DNA of 64,000 bases from Deltaproteobacteria bacterium (GCA_016699445.1 CP064976.1:1674001-1738000), one strand, 5' to 3'; shown: positions 35,607-45,731, counted from the first letter of the stretch. Notes: a model not told the origin generated them from the sequence alone. Numbers and translations are program-made.

Positions 35607-35960
35607 ATGAAGAGATGTTTTTCGATAGTGGGTGTGTTGGCCGTTGTTTTAATAGGTTTTGCAGGGTGTTCAAAAAACTCAGCCAAAAAGGTGCTTGTGC
35701 CAGAAGACGTGGCCAAATCTCTTTCCTCAGTGCTCTGTGAAAAATATTTGGGCTGTCAGCCTAAAGATGGAGCTCAAGCCCTCAATAAAGATCAATGTCT
35801 GCAAAATATCACGACAGGGATTTCAGATCGCATCAAAGCCAAGGCCGAGCTTAAAGTAGAGCAGGGAATGGTTGATAATTGCGTAAAAGCCATCACCTCA
35901 GCAGCTTGTGAAGTGCTCTCCAGTGATACCCCACCAGCGGGCTGCGAATTTCTTCAATAA
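35607..35960 (+). CDS. Small Cys-containing lipoprotein
   Basis: 117 residues from the ATG at 35607, just after AGGAGGA; upstream codons in this frame lack a start signal. Signal peptide with lipobox IGFAGC (Cys20). The mature part is helical and charged with five further cysteines (LCEKYLGC, QCL, NCV, AACEV, GCEF), spaced like small deltaproteobacterial lipoproteins of unknown function. Stands alone between the tRNA repeat and aceE. Confidence 0.75.
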   Translation: MKRCFSIVGVLAVVLIGFAGCSKNSAKKVLVPEDVAKSLSSVLCEKYLGCQPKDGAQALNKDQCLQNITTGISDRIKAKAELKVEQGMVDNCVKAITSAACEVLSSDTPPAGCEFLQ

Positions 35961-36012
35961 AACAGTCTAAAAAAAAGGATTGGGACGTTGCTACCGACTC
36001 TGCTAAACTTCT

Positions 36013-38465
36013 ATGACTATGCAGCGTGTCAAATTTCCGTTTGAGAGTGATTACGTTAATACTATTTCGCTCGAGAACCAGCCCACTTACCCAGGCGATG
36101 AAGAACTAGAACGTAAAATTCGAAGCCTTCTCCGGTGGAATGCCATGGCCATGGTGGTGAAGGCCAATCTAAAAAATCATGGGATTGGTGGGCATCTTTC
36201 GTCATATGCCTCTTCGTCCAATATTCTGGAAGTAGCTTTTAATCATTTTTTAAGAGGTCATGATCTGGGTGGTCATGATCAGGTTTTCTTTCAAGGGCAT
36301 TCAGCTCCTGGAATCTATGCTCGGGCTTTTTTAGAAGGACGTCTTTCAGAAACACATTTAAATAATTTTAGAGCTGAATTGGCTCCCGGTGGTGGTTTGT
36401 CGTCCTACCCCCATCCCTATTCGATGCCTCATTTTTGGGAGTTTCAACGGTGTCGATGGGTTTGGGTCCACTTCAAGCCATCTATCAAGCACGTCACAAT
36501 CGATATCTCAAACATCGTGGGTTTAAAGATACAGATGCGAGTCGTGTCTGGGCTTTTTTAGGTGATGGGGAAATGGATGAACCAGAATCTATGGGTTCAT
36601 TGACCATGCCTGTGCGCGAAGGTCTGAATAATCTCATTTTTGTCATCAATTGTAATTTGCAGCGCCTCGATGGTCCGGTGCGTGGAAATGGAAAAATTAT
36701 TCAAGAACTTGAGTCGTTATTTCGGGGAGCAGGTTGGAATATTCTCAAAGTCATTTGGGGGCGAGATTGGGATCCTTTGTTAGCTCAAGATTCAAGCGGG
36801 ATTTTGAAAGAACGCATGAGTGAAGCTGTGGATGGGGAATATCAAAAGTATGTAGTAGAGCCTGGCGCCTATACGCGCCAACATTTTTTTGGGAAATCAC
36901 CTGAGCTTTTGAAGATGGTTGAACATCTCAGTGATGATCAGATTCGCAAGCTTGGCCGTGGCGGTCATGATTCTCAAAAAATTTATGCGGCTTTTCATGC
37001 GGCTGTGAATAATCAAAACCCAACACCCACAGTGATTTTAGCCAAGACGATTAAGGGTTATGGCTTAGGCGATGCCGCTGAAGGAAAAAATATTACGCAT
37101 CAGCAAAAGAAGTTGAATGAAAAAGAATTGAAGAGTTTTCGGGATCGTTTTGAAATTCCGATTCCGGATAATCAGATCAAGGACATTCCTTTTTATCGTC
37201 CAGAAGAGACGTCTCGTGAAATTCAATATTTGAAAGATCGTCGACATGCTTTGGGAGGGTCGGTTCCTAAACGTCAAATGATCAAAAAGACCACAGCTCC
37301 TTTTGAATTAAAAGACATGAACGAATTTATGATTGGGACTCCAGAAGGTCGGGATGTGTCGATCACGATGGCGTTCTCAGCTTTTCTTTCAAAACTTTTG
37401 AGACATCCGGAGTTAGGGAAAATGATTGTGCCGATTGTACCCGATGAAGCGCGCACGTTTGGAATGGATCCTATTTTCAGACAGGTCGGGATTTATTCGT
37501 CGGCAGGTCAACTCTATGAACCTGTCGATTCGAAGATGGTGCTGTATTATCGCGAAAGTATTGATGGTCAGCTTTTGGAAGAAGGTATTACAGAAGCGGG
37601 TGCCATGTCGGCGTTTATTGCAGCAGGCACTTCTGAAATGTCGCATCAGATCCCACTCATTCCAATGTTTGTATTTTATTCGATGTTTGGTTTTCAACGT
37701 GTGGGCGATTTGATTTGGTCTTTGCAAGACTCTCGCTGTCGGGGGTTTTTGTTCGGTGCGACATATGGTCGGACGACTTTGATGGGCGAAGGTTTGCAGC
37801 ATCAGGATGGTCATAGTCATTTGGTAGCCAGTGCCTATCCACGTATTGTTTCTTACGAGCCAGCTTTTGCTTATGAGTTGATTACTATTATTCAAGAGGG
37901 AATTCGACGGATGTATCAAGAAGGGGAGGAAGTGACTTATTACATCACTCTCCAAAATGAAAACTACCCCATGCGAGCCGCTCCGGAAAATTTTACTGAA
38001 GTTCAAGAAGGAATTTTGAAAGGGATGTATTTGGTGCAGCCTTCTCAAGCTCAAGTAAAATCCGAGAAAAAAATAGCTCTCTTGGGAAGCGGGTCTTTGT
38101 TGATAGAAGCTCTCAAAGCCCAAGCGGTTCTAGAAAAAAATCATGGTGTATCGGTGGATGTGTGGAATGTCACAAGCTATACCGAATTGCGCCGTGAAGC
38201 TTTGAGGATTGAAGCTCATAATCTCGATAATCCTCAACATCCGAAAACCCCATGGCTCGTGAAGACTTTGTTTAAAAATGGAGCTTACGACAAAGTGGTG
38301 GCCGTCAGCGACAATGTCACCCTGGTCCCCGACCAAATCGCGCGGTGGGTGCCAAACTTTCATTCCTTAGGCACCGATGGCCTAGGCCTCAGTGAAACCC
38401 GTGAAGCCCTGCGAAAGCATTTTAGAATTGATATGGAATCGATTGTAAAAACTTGTCGTTTTTAA
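36013..38465 (+). CDS. aceE: Pyruvate dehydrogenase E1 (homodimeric AceE), frameshifted
   Basis: About 817 residues after correction; E. coli AceE has 887, the difference lying at the N-terminus. Residues 1-144 (SLLRWNAMAMV, GGHLSSYASS, FQGHSAPGIYARAF, YSMPHFWEF) are read from 36013. One C is missing near 36447 and the rest continues in another frame as TVSMGLGPLQAIYQARHNRYL, including the ThDP motif GDGEMDEPES and the transketolase C-domain. The enzyme decarboxylates pyruvate and feeds acetyl groups to E2; no aceF/lpd is adjacent. Because AceE is central metabolism, a single-base assembly error is far more likely than a real knock-out. Confidence 0.9.
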
Positions 38466-38491
38466 AATTAGTTTGACGATTTTAATAAACG

Positions 38492-38517
38492 ACATGTAAA
38501 ATTATAATTTATCATGT
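38492..38517. promoter_or_regulatory. Near-palindromic operator over the vapB start
   Basis: ACATG...CATGT arms enclose a perfect 12-bp palindrome AAATTATAATTT (38499-38510). The site overlaps the start codon of the AbrB-type antitoxin gene, the usual position for autoregulation of VapBC operons. Confidence 0.45.
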
Positions 38518-38750
38518 ACACAGAATCCCTCATTACAACGGTATCTGAGCGAGGTCAGGTTTCGATTCCTTCTGAAATCAGGCAGCATTATCATATCAAA
38601 CCCAACTCGAAAATTGCTTGGTTAGAAACCCCCGAGGGCATTTTCATTATGCCTATTCCGGAAGATCCTATTGAGTCGTTCCGTGGGAAATCCAAAGGGC
38701 TCTTTAAAGTATTAATGGAAGATCGGGCTGAAGAAAGAAAAAGAAAGTAA
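38514..38750 (+). CDS. vapB: AbrB/SpoVT-fold antitoxin (VapB-like)
   Basis: 78 residues. Swapped-hairpin AbrB fold near the N-terminus: TTVSERGQVSIPSEIRQHYHIKPNSKIAWLE. The basic C-terminal tail (MEDRAEERKRK) would wrap the toxin. Its stop is immediately followed by the vapC ATG (TAAATG). Expected to neutralise the adjacent PIN toxin and repress the operon. Confidence 0.85.
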   Translation: MYTESLITTVSERGQVSIPSEIRQHYHIKPNSKIAWLETPEGIFIMPIPEDPIESFRGKSKGLFKVLMEDRAEERKRK

Positions 38751-39170
38751 ATGGATGCGTTTGTTTTAGATACTTCCGCAATTGTGACCTTTCATGAAAA
38801 TGAACCAGGTGCTGATCAGATAGCTCAAATTCTCAAAAAGGCAAAAGCGCGTCAGGCGAAGGTTTACATTCCTTTTATGAGTTTTATGGAGTTTTACTAC
38901 GGGGTTTATCGTTTGGAGGGGAAAGGCCCTGCGATCAAAGCTTATATGGAGTTGAAGCTTCTTTCCTGTGAGCAGGTGCTCTTGAGTGAGTCTTTATTGT
39001 TGCTGGCAGGTGAGGTCAAAGCGACTCATCGGATGTCTTTAGGTGATAGCTGGGTAGCGGCTACAGCTATTCAACAAAAGGCTTGCTTGATTCATAAGGA
39101 TCCTGAGTTTGAACCTCTTTCTTCAAAGGTTTCATTGATGACTCTCCCGTATAAAAGTCGGAAAATGTGA
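38751..39170 (+). CDS. vapC: PIN-domain ribonuclease toxin (VapC-like)
   Basis: 139 residues. PIN acidic residues: Asp7 in FVLDTSAIVTF, Glu about 44 in SFMEFYYG, Asp about 99 in LGDSWVAATAI and Asp in LIHKDPEF. VapC toxins cut specific tRNA or rRNA loops. No gap to the antitoxin; the pair sits alone between aceE and a DUF2845 gene, as an accessory insertion would. Confidence 0.88.
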   Translation: MDAFVLDTSAIVTFHENEPGADQIAQILKKAKARQAKVYIPFMSFMEFYYGVYRLEGKGPAIKAYMELKLLSCEQVLLSESLLLLAGEVKATHRMSLGDSWVAATAIQQKACLIHKDPEFEPLSSKVSLMTLPYKSRKM

Positions 39171-39194
39171 ATGGATTCTTAAAGCTTGTCTCGT

Positions 39195-39211
39195 CTAAGA
39201 TCTTTTCTTAG
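39195..39211 (+). terminator. Possible hairpin after vapBC
   Basis: CTAAGA and TCTTAG pair around TCTTT, 24 nt after the vapC stop. The stem is short (6 bp) and no T-run follows, so termination here is doubtful. Confidence 0.25.
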
Positions 39212-39222
39212 AGACTTTCGAA

Positions 39223-39825
39223 GTGAAAAAAAATAATTTTATACTTTTAGTCTTATCTATTCTCTTAATTTCTAAAAATTCACAGGCTTTTCGTTGTGGG
39301 AGTAATCTGGTTTCTGTGCAAGATGCCATGTCCAAGGTTCGCAAACTCTGTGGTGAACCCACTCTCATCGATACGCGGCAAAAAGAAACGATTCAAAAAT
39401 TGAGTCCTACCGATGAGAAGAGGTCATACGTGACAGTGGATACGTGGGTCTATGATTTGGGATCTAATAATCTTCTCCAATATCTCCGATTTGAAAATCG
39501 CGTTTTGATGAGAGAATGGACAGGGGATTATGGTGGCCATCAAAAACCCGATCGTCAGCTGTGTGATGCTTCTTCTCATGATATTCCCATGGAGAAAGAT
39601 CAGCTTGAAATCCAAATGAAGTGTGGGGCTCCGGATGAAAAGGAGCATGTAGAAGATCGTAGTTCGTCTTTGCTCCCGATAGGTGTTAGCGAGATGGTTT
39701 ATCCAGCGAGTATGACGATGGTTTCAGTGGATGAATGGACCTACGAGTTTGGTCCTGAAAAACCCGAAACCGTTCTTCGTTTTGAAAATGGGATTTTGTT
39801 GAGGGTGAGGAAGATCGGAAAGTGA
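39223..39825 (+). CDS. Exported DUF2845 protein with two repeats
   Basis: 200 residues starting with GTG. Signal peptide (KKNNFILLVLSILLI...SQA). The DUF2845 signature FRCGSNLVSVQDAMSKVRKLCGEP opens the mature protein and a diverged second copy begins near residue 117 (QLCDASS...QIQMKCGAPDEKE), each ending in a WxYDLGxxxxLQYLRFENxxL strand pattern. The cysteines suggest one disulfide per repeat. Such periplasmic proteins are common in gamma/deltaproteobacteria; function unknown. Confidence 0.8.
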   Translation: MKKNNFILLVLSILLISKNSQAFRCGSNLVSVQDAMSKVRKLCGEPTLIDTRQKETIQKLSPTDEKRSYVTVDTWVYDLGSNNLLQYLRFENRVLMREWTGDYGGHQKPDRQLCDASSHDIPMEKDQLEIQMKCGAPDEKEHVEDRSSSLLPIGVSEMVYPASMTMVSVDEWTYEFGPEKPETVLRFENGILLRVRKIGK

Positions 39826-39830
39826 TTCTG

Positions 39831-39902
39831 AAAATGAATGCCCATTCATTTTTTTGTTTGCATTCATAGGCGTTCTCAGACAGAGGACTGAATCACCATT
39901 CA
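39831..39902 (+). promoter_or_regulatory. Paired TGAAT-N4-ATTCA operators before the acyl-CoA dehydrogenase
   Basis: Site 1 is a perfect 9-bp inverted repeat AAAATGAAT-GCCC-ATTCATTTT (39831-39852); site 2 is TGAAT-CACC-ATTCA (39889-39902), 24 nt before the start. TGAATG-type dyads are bound by TetR-family fatty-acid-degradation repressors (for example FadR of Bacillus). The regulator itself is not in the window. Confidence 0.6.
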
Positions 39903-39926
39903 TTTTTGATAAAATAAGGAGATTTT

Positions 39927-41737
39927 ATGGAATATAATGTCAACCGTCGCGACGTCGATTTCATTCTTAAAGAACAAATGCATTACGAGAAGCTTCTCGA
40001 ATTGCCAGCGTTTAAGGATTATTCTCTCGAAATGTTTGATATGGTGTTGGACCAGGCTTTAAAGTTTGCCCAACAAGAAGTCGCTCCCATCAATGCTTCT
40101 AGTGATAAAGAAGGCTGTCAGTTTGATGGCAAAAACGTCAAAGCTCCCAAGGGTTTTAAAGAGCTTTATCAAAAGTTTGCCGAAAATGGTTTCATTGGTT
40201 CTGATGTTCCGACCACATATGGTGGACAGGGTTTGCCTTTTTCTGTCGTGATGCCCATGAGTGAGTTTTTTAGCGGTTCGTCCGTGGCTTTTATGATGTA
40301 TCCTGGTTTGACTCGCGGTGCGGCTCACTTGATTGAAACTTTTGCTTCTGAAGAACTCAAAAATATTTACGTTCAAAAAATGTATAGTGGTCAGTGGGGT
40401 GGTACGATGGGATTGACCGAACCTCAAGCCGGAAGCTCCGTGGGTGATATTAAGACAATTGCTGAACCACAGGCCGATGGTAGCTACAAGATTAAAGGTG
40501 GAAAGATTTTTATTTCTTCCGGTGATCATGATTTGACTGAAAATATTATTCATTTGGTTTTGGCACGTATCCCTGGCGATCCAGAAGCTTCTACCAAAGG
40601 TATTTCACTTTTTGTCGTTCCGAAGATTCGTGTGAATAAAGACGGGACTTTAGGTGAACCCAATGACGTGCGTACCGTTAATATCGAACACAAAATGGGT
40701 ATTAAAGGTTCTGCAACATGTACGTTAGCATTTGGTGATAATGACAATTGTATCGGTTATCTCGTGGGTAATCGCATGGCTGGAATGAAGCAGATGTTCC
40801 AGATGATGAACGAGGCTCGCTTGCTTTGCGGTATGCAAGGATTGTCGATTGCGGGTGCTGCTTATGAAAGTGCTTTGGCTTATGCGAAAGTGCGCGTTCA
40901 GGGCCAAGGAAAGACTATTGTCGAATGGCCTGATGTGCGTCGTATGTTGATGGTTCAAAAAGCCACGGTCGAAGGTTTACGAGCTCTTCTTTACATGACG
41001 GCATTTTATGAAGACATGGGCAAATACCATCCTGATGCTGAGAAGAGAGAGTATTATGAAGGATTTGCCGACCTCTTGACTCCTATGTGTAAGTCTTATG
41101 GTTCGGATCAAGGTTTTCGCGTTACCGAACTCGCCATGCAGACTTATGGTGGTTATGGTTATATTTCCGAATATCCCGTGGAACAATACATGCGCGATGT
41201 GAAGATTTCATCCCTCTATGAAGGAACCAATGGTATTCAAGCTTTGGATCTTTTGGGTCGTAAATTATCATTACGCGGTGGCCAAGTTGTTCAACAATTT
41301 TATCAGATGATTGATGAGTTTGTGACAGCTAATCAAAATACTCCTGTGCTGAAAAATGAATTGAGTGAGTTCAAGAAAGCTTTGGATTCAGTGGCTCAAA
41401 CAGCCATGAGTTTTATGGAAATGACAGGTCGTGGAGATTTTAATTATCCCATGTTATCTGCGACTAACTTCTTGAATATGTTTTCTGGCGTGGTCATTGG
41501 TTACTTCTTGATGGAACAGGCTGTGATTGCTCAGAAAAATTAGAAGTTCTTCTTAAAGAAAAAGTCGATGAGCCTTCTCAACAAAAAACTTTCATCAAAC
41601 AAAATGATGAAGCTCGTTATTTGGATGGTAAGATCAAGACAGCTCGATTCTATATTCACAATATTCTTCCTGAAGTGCGCTCTAAGGCTAAGATCATTCA
41701 ATCAGGTGATCGTTCGGCGTTAGAGATTGAATTATAA
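39927..41737 (+). CDS. Acyl-CoA dehydrogenase, 600-residue type, frameshifted near the end
   Basis: Residues 1-536 are read to a stop at 41543, but the next frame continues without a stop to 41737 (EVLLKEKVDEPSQQ...ARFYIHNILPEV...ALEIEL). One A missing in A5 at 41535-41539 explains it, giving about 603 residues, the size of acyl-CoA dehydrogenases with the extra C-terminal domain. FAD/substrate motifs include GTMGLTEPQAGSS, IFISSGDHDL, and the active-site Glu region YEGTNGIQALDLLGRKL. Catalyses the first beta-oxidation step. AAGGAG precedes the ATG. The corrected stop sits 1 nt before the SDR start, so they form an operon. Confidence 0.9.
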
Positions 41738-41738
41738 T

Positions 41739-42512
41739 ATGACAAAAAAAGTCGCGATTGTGACAGGTGGTATTAAAGGGACTGGGCGAGCAATCCTTGA
41801 GCAGTTTGTGGATCAGGGTATCGATGTCGTAACCAACTTTCGCAAAGATCAAGCGACCGCTGATGCTTTTCTAAAAGAGTTTGAGAATAAAAAAGCCAAA
41901 GTTCATGTGTTGCACGCTGACCTCGGTGAGCAAGATCAGGTGAATAAGATCTTTGATTTTGTGAAAGAAAAATACGGCTACTTGGATTACTTTATAGCGA
42001 ATGCAGCGGCGACGGCCTTTAAACCTCTTCTCGACATTAAGCCTCATCATGTTGAAAAAACTTTTGCGATTACCATCACAGCTTTTTTGATCGGGTGTCA
42101 GCGTTCTGCTGAGCTCATGCGAGGGCGCAATGGCAAAATAGTTGCGATTTCAGGTTATGATACGCACACGTATTTGCCACGCCATGGAGTTTTGGGTGCT
42201 GCTAAGTCAGCGTTGGAAACATTGGTCAAATATTTTGCTGTTGAGCTGGCTCCTTTGAAAATCAATGTGAATGCCGTCAATCCTGGTTTTCTTGCGACGA
42301 CATCGACCAAAATTTACATGGGTGATTTGTATGAGTCGATTAAGCAAGCTAATGAACAAATCACGCCACGTGGTCGTGTCACTGAAGGAAAAGAAATCGC
42401 TGATGTTGTGACATTTCTTTGCTCCGACAAGGCCGACTGGATCTGCGGCCAAACGATCCGCGCCGACGGTGGTCTCTCCCACATCCAACCCATGGCCATG
42501 CCTGAAAAATAG
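41739..42512 (+). CDS. Short-chain dehydrogenase/reductase (FabL-like) with altered catalytic Tyr
   Basis: 257 residues from the ATG at 41739. NAD(P)-binding GGIKGTGRAI and ANAAA motifs, C-terminal GQTIRADGGLS. Overall wording is close to FabL-type enoyl-ACP reductases and other SDRs acting on fatty acyl groups. In the catalytic segment SGYDTHTYLPRHGVLGAAKSALE the Lys is kept but the position of the Tyr (FabL NY-x6-K) holds His; an earlier Tyr (SGYD or TY) might substitute. Co-transcribed with the acyl-CoA dehydrogenase, hence likely fatty-acid related. Confidence 0.82.
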   Translation: MTKKVAIVTGGIKGTGRAILEQFVDQGIDVVTNFRKDQATADAFLKEFENKKAKVHVLHADLGEQDQVNKIFDFVKEKYGYLDYFIANAAATAFKPLLDIKPHHVEKTFAITITAFLIGCQRSAELMRGRNGKIVAISGYDTHTYLPRHGVLGAAKSALETLVKYFAVELAPLKINVNAVNPGFLATTSTKIYMGDLYESIKQANEQITPRGRVTEGKEIADVVTFLCSDKADWICGQTIRADGGLSHIQPMAMPEK

Positions 42513-42516
42513 TTGG

Positions 42517-42541
42517 ACATGGTGATCCTGTCGCACCATGT
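42517..42541. promoter_or_regulatory. Inverted repeat ACATGGTG-N9-CACCATGT between SDR and ispH
   Basis: Perfect 8-bp arms starting 5 nt after the SDR stop and ending 8 nt before the preferred ispH start. It lacks a T-tail, so it may be an operator or a leader hairpin that controls access to the ispH start rather than a terminator. Confidence 0.4.
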
Positions 42542-42549
42542 ATTTCGCC

Positions 42550-43773
42550 ATGACATCTTCTCACTTACAACCTGATGCTTTTGAACCCGGACAAATTGTC
42601 CGTAAAAGTTTTGGTCTTAAAAAAGAAATTCAAAATGATTTAGTGCGTGATTATCACAGCGACATCATCGAAAAAATTATTGCTGCTGGAAATGTTTACA
42701 CTGCCCAAGATGGATCTGACAGAACTGTGACCTTTCATTTAGCGAGTTCGTTTGGATTTTGTTATGGGGTCGATCGTGCGGTAGAAATGGCTTATGAAAC
42801 GAAACAACGATTTCCCGACAAAAAAATCTACCTAACTGCTGAAATCATCCATAATCCCCGCGTGAACCACAATCTTCAGGAAATGGGCGTCCAGATCACG
42901 ACAGAATTTTCAAAAGTACAAAAAGAAGACGTCGTGATTTTGCCGGCATTTGGTGCGACCTCTAGTCAGATTGAAGAGCTCCGCCAAAAAGGTTGTGTGA
43001 TGGTGGATACTATTTGTGGTTCGGTACTCAATGTTTGGAAACGGGTTGAACAGTATGCCGAAGAAGGGATTACATCCGTTATTCATGGGAAATATTATCA
43101 TGAAGAAACTCAAGCTACGAGTTCTCGTGTGTTGGGCTATCCCAAAGGAAAATATCTGGTTGTTCTGAATATGGAAGAAGTGAGTGTGGTCTGTGACTAT
43201 ATTCGAAAGGGTGGGAACAAAGCTGAGTTTTTGAAACAATTTGAGAAACAAGTCTCTCCCGGTTTTGATCCTGATACTGATTTAAAACGCATGGGTGTGG
43301 CTAATCAAACGACGATGCTCATGAGTGAGTCGTTGGCTATCGCTGCAGAATTACAAAAGGCTGTCTTGGATCGTTATGGGGATGTGTACACACAGGAAAA
43401 TTTTAGAAATTTTGATACGATTTGCAGTGCGACCGAAGATCGTCAAAATGCAATTTTGGAATTTAAAAACAAAAAGCTCGATTTGATTTTGGTCGTAGGT
43501 GGTTACAACTCAAGTAACACCAACAACCTGGCTAAAATCGCTCTCTCATTTACAAAATCCTACCACATTGAAGACGCACGAGGATTGGTTTCAATACAAG
43601 AAATTCGTCACAAACCTGTGGGAAAATTTGATACGATTGTCACAAGCGACTGGCTTCCAAAAGGCCCTCTCCAAATCGGCCTGACTTCAGGAGCGTCCAC
43701 GCCAAATCAAGTGTTGGGGGAAGTTGTGGAGAGGGTGATGTCATTTCGGAGCCGACAAGATTCGAGAGCTTAA
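42550..43773 (+). CDS. ispH: 4-hydroxy-3-methylbut-2-enyl diphosphate reductase, long plant/cyanobacterial type
   Basis: 407 residues (411 if the ATG at 42538 is used), about 90 longer than E. coli IspH and matching the plant/cyanobacterial class. [4Fe-4S] ligand cysteines are in GFCYGVDRAV, VDTICGSVLNVW and DTICSATEDRQ. Makes IPP and DMAPP in the last MEP-pathway step. The 3' end carries a 14-bp palindrome AGAGCTTAAGCTCT across the stop codons of this and the convergent small gene. Confidence 0.94.
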   Translation: MTSSHLQPDAFEPGQIVRKSFGLKKEIQNDLVRDYHSDIIEKIIAAGNVYTAQDGSDRTVTFHLASSFGFCYGVDRAVEMAYETKQRFPDKKIYLTAEIIHNPRVNHNLQEMGVQITTEFSKVQKEDVVILPAFGATSSQIEELRQKGCVMVDTICGSVLNVWKRVEQYAEEGITSVIHGKYYHEETQATSSRVLGYPKGKYLVVLNMEEVSVVCDYIRKGGNKAEFLKQFEKQVSPGFDPDTDLKRMGVANQTTMLMSESLAIAAELQKAVLDRYGDVYTQENFRNFDTICSATEDRQNAILEFKNKKLDLILVVGGYNSSNTNNLAKIALSFTKSYHIEDARGLVSIQEIRHKPVGKFDTIVTSDWLPKGPLQIGLTSGASTPNQVLGEVVERVMSFRSRQDSRA

Positions 43774-43776
43774 GCT

Positions 43777-44142
43777 CTATCTTGACGATCGATCATCTAT
43801 GTAGGAACAGACACCTGCTGCTAACCCATAACCTGCAACTACAACTGCTGATCCAACCACTGCTGATGTAACTAAGGCTTCCCCTATATTTGTTATTGCG
43901 TCTTCTTTTGTAGATGAAATCTGACTGCGCAATGCTTGAACGCGGGAACCGAAGACGTAAGAAGCTACTGTTTCAACAGTAGCACGTGCTAAAATAACTC
44001 CAACATATCCCTTAACAACAAAACTAACAGCGGTATCTTCTGCTACTGTTCTGGCTTTTCCTAGAGATGCTGCCCCATATCCAATTGAGCCGGATACAAA
44101 ATTGATCGCAGCAGGCTTGATGATATTATTGATAAAACTCAT
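43777..44142 (-). CDS. Small glycine/alanine-rich membrane-associated hypothetical protein
   Basis: 121 residues from the ATG at 44142 with GTGAGGG upstream. Three hydrophobic, Gly/Ala/Val-rich segments (FVSGSIGYGAASLG, FVVKGYVGVILARATVETV, ALVTSAVVGSAVVVAGYGLAAG) suggest a small membrane protein. No family recognised. Follows the transglutaminase-like gene after 68 nt on the same strand. Confidence 0.55.
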   Translation of the reverse strand: MSFINNIIKPAAINFVSGSIGYGAASLGKARTVAEDTAVSFVVKGYVGVILARATVETVASYVFGSRVQALRSQISSTKEDAITNIGEALVTSAVVGSAVVVAGYGLAAGVCSYIDDRSSR

Positions 44143-44210
44143 ATAACCCTCACTTTCAATTCTTGTTATCGTCAAACACTCAAAAAAGTTTCGGGTAGAA
44201 GTTGAGATTT

Positions 44211-45707
44211 TTAAATTTTTTTCAGTTCATCTAAAAAATCACTAATTATTTTCGCTTGTTGGCTCATGCCTTTTTCTGCGAAATTGGCGTGAATAAGCAG
44301 CAGAACGTCGTTTCGAATGTTTTCTAATCCTAATTTTCGACAAATAGCACGTGCGCGTCGGATATCTCCTTGGGCAAAATGAGCTAGTGCTAATTGTGTT
44401 TGAAAAGAGCTTCCTTGAAAAAAGGCATCATTGGGGAAGAGTCGGTCTCCCATCATCAAAAGCCGACGATCCCAACGTCCTTTGTTATGAACCATATGTG
44501 TGAGGGTTGTGCTGATCAATCGCCAACGAATGAGCCAATAAGCTGGCGTGGCTTCCTTAAACTCTTCGTCATCCAGCGATTTTTCTTTATATCCCTTCGC
44601 AGCGCGTAAGTTGAAATCAGCTGTCGTTTCGATCACCAAATCTCCAATAGCTGTATGAATAAAGGCATGCCCTGGATAAAATCCCCCATAAACTTGGAGT
44701 CCAATCACTGGAGCCAAGCTTGAGAAGAGAAATGAGAATGTTTCGCAAATACCTTGGTTGGTAGCGATGAGTTCTACAAAAGTGGAGATTTCAGTATTAT
44801 AATTTACTTTATAAACAGTCTTGCCTTCGTTTTTTAAAAACAAGCTGAGTTGAGCTACTTGAAAAAGATAGTTTAGATAGTGAGAGTCTTTTTGCGCTTT
44901 TTTCCAAACTTTTCGAGCCACTTTAGGATCTCGATGAAACAGGCTGAGACGCGAAGTCTCATTGTCATTAGCTGCTGATAGAGGAGTCTGGATTCCAATA
45001 TAGAGAGCTACGAGAAAAAGTTTTTCAGCTTGAGAAGATGTTTCTGGTTTATGATAATTTTTGAGAAGGCGAGCTTCCAGAGCATTCCATTCTTCATAAG
45101 AACCCTCAAATTTTGGGTTGTCATGAACCAAAAACTCTTCCTCAAAAATCAGTTCGAGCTCTGCTAAACGTCCTCGTGCGTAAATCCATTCCAGAAGCTG
45201 ATGAGCTTCCTCTGTGGATAGACTAGGAAGTTGCTCCAGAGCTTTTCGGGGAGATTGTGACAATCTCTTTAAGGATTCATCAGCAGACGCTTTTCCAATT
45301 TTTCGTAGAGGTAATAGTTTGCGGCATTTTAATTCATGAGCCGTCCAATTATCGTAAGGGATTTTGCTAAATAAAATGCGGGCCAGATGGGCTACTTGTG
45401 GTGAGATGGCTTTTCCTGTTTCGACAATTTGATTTAATAAATTAGCCACATCAGCTCGTGTGTTGATTTGAGGGGCTAGTTGAAAAACCGTTACCCAATC
45501 TCCTTGAGAGGCTTTGAGGACCATTTGTTTTATGATGAACGAGGGTCGTCTGAAAAGAGCGATAATTGGAGGTTGTGTTGTTGCAGGCTGAACAAGCCTT
45601 GCTGAGCATGCATTAGTAGTATTGATGGGGTTGATAAGATTAGGTATCGTGCAGATCGCCTGAACGGGAGGACAAAGGCTGGTAGTTTGTGAGAGTAGGC
45701 TGATCAT
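44211..45707 (-). CDS. Transglutaminase-like (SirB1-type) protein, hypothetical
   Basis: 498 residues. The central part has ATNQGICETFSFLFSSLAPVIGL...GGFYPGHAFIHTAIGDLVIETT: a Cys at the start of a helix and a His in GHAF on a strand, as in transglutaminase/SirB1-like proteins, with Glu/Asp in the following strand. The C-terminal 90 residues look like TPR helices (QLALAHFAQGDIRRARAIC). The N-terminal 60 residues are low in similarity to anything and contain a weak hydrophobic start, so export is uncertain. Lies 24 nt after queA. Confidence 0.55.
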   Translation of the reverse strand: MISLLSQTTSLCPPVQAICTIPNLINPINTTNACSARLVQPATTQPPIIALFRRPSFIIKQMVLKASQGDWVTVFQLAPQINTRADVANLLNQIVETGKAISPQVAHLARILFSKIPYDNWTAHELKCRKLLPLRKIGKASADESLKRLSQSPRKALEQLPSLSTEEAHQLLEWIYARGRLAELELIFEEEFLVHDNPKFEGSYEEWNALEARLLKNYHKPETSSQAEKLFLVALYIGIQTPLSAANDNETSRLSLFHRDPKVARKVWKKAQKDSHYLNYLFQVAQLSLFLKNEGKTVYKVNYNTEISTFVELIATNQGICETFSFLFSSLAPVIGLQVYGGFYPGHAFIHTAIGDLVIETTADFNLRAAKGYKEKSLDDEEFKEATPAYWLIRWRLISTTLTHMVHNKGRWDRRLLMMGDRLFPNDAFFQGSSFQTQLALAHFAQGDIRRARAICRKLGLENIRNDVLLLIHANFAEKGMSQQAKIISDFLDELKKI

Positions 45708-45731
45708 GATTATGCTACATCGGCAGGTGTT

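Noticed and set aside
37413..38123. 236-codon open frame antisense to aceE
   Set aside because: Shadow of a conserved gene; composition (many His/Arg/Asn) is typical of antisense translation.
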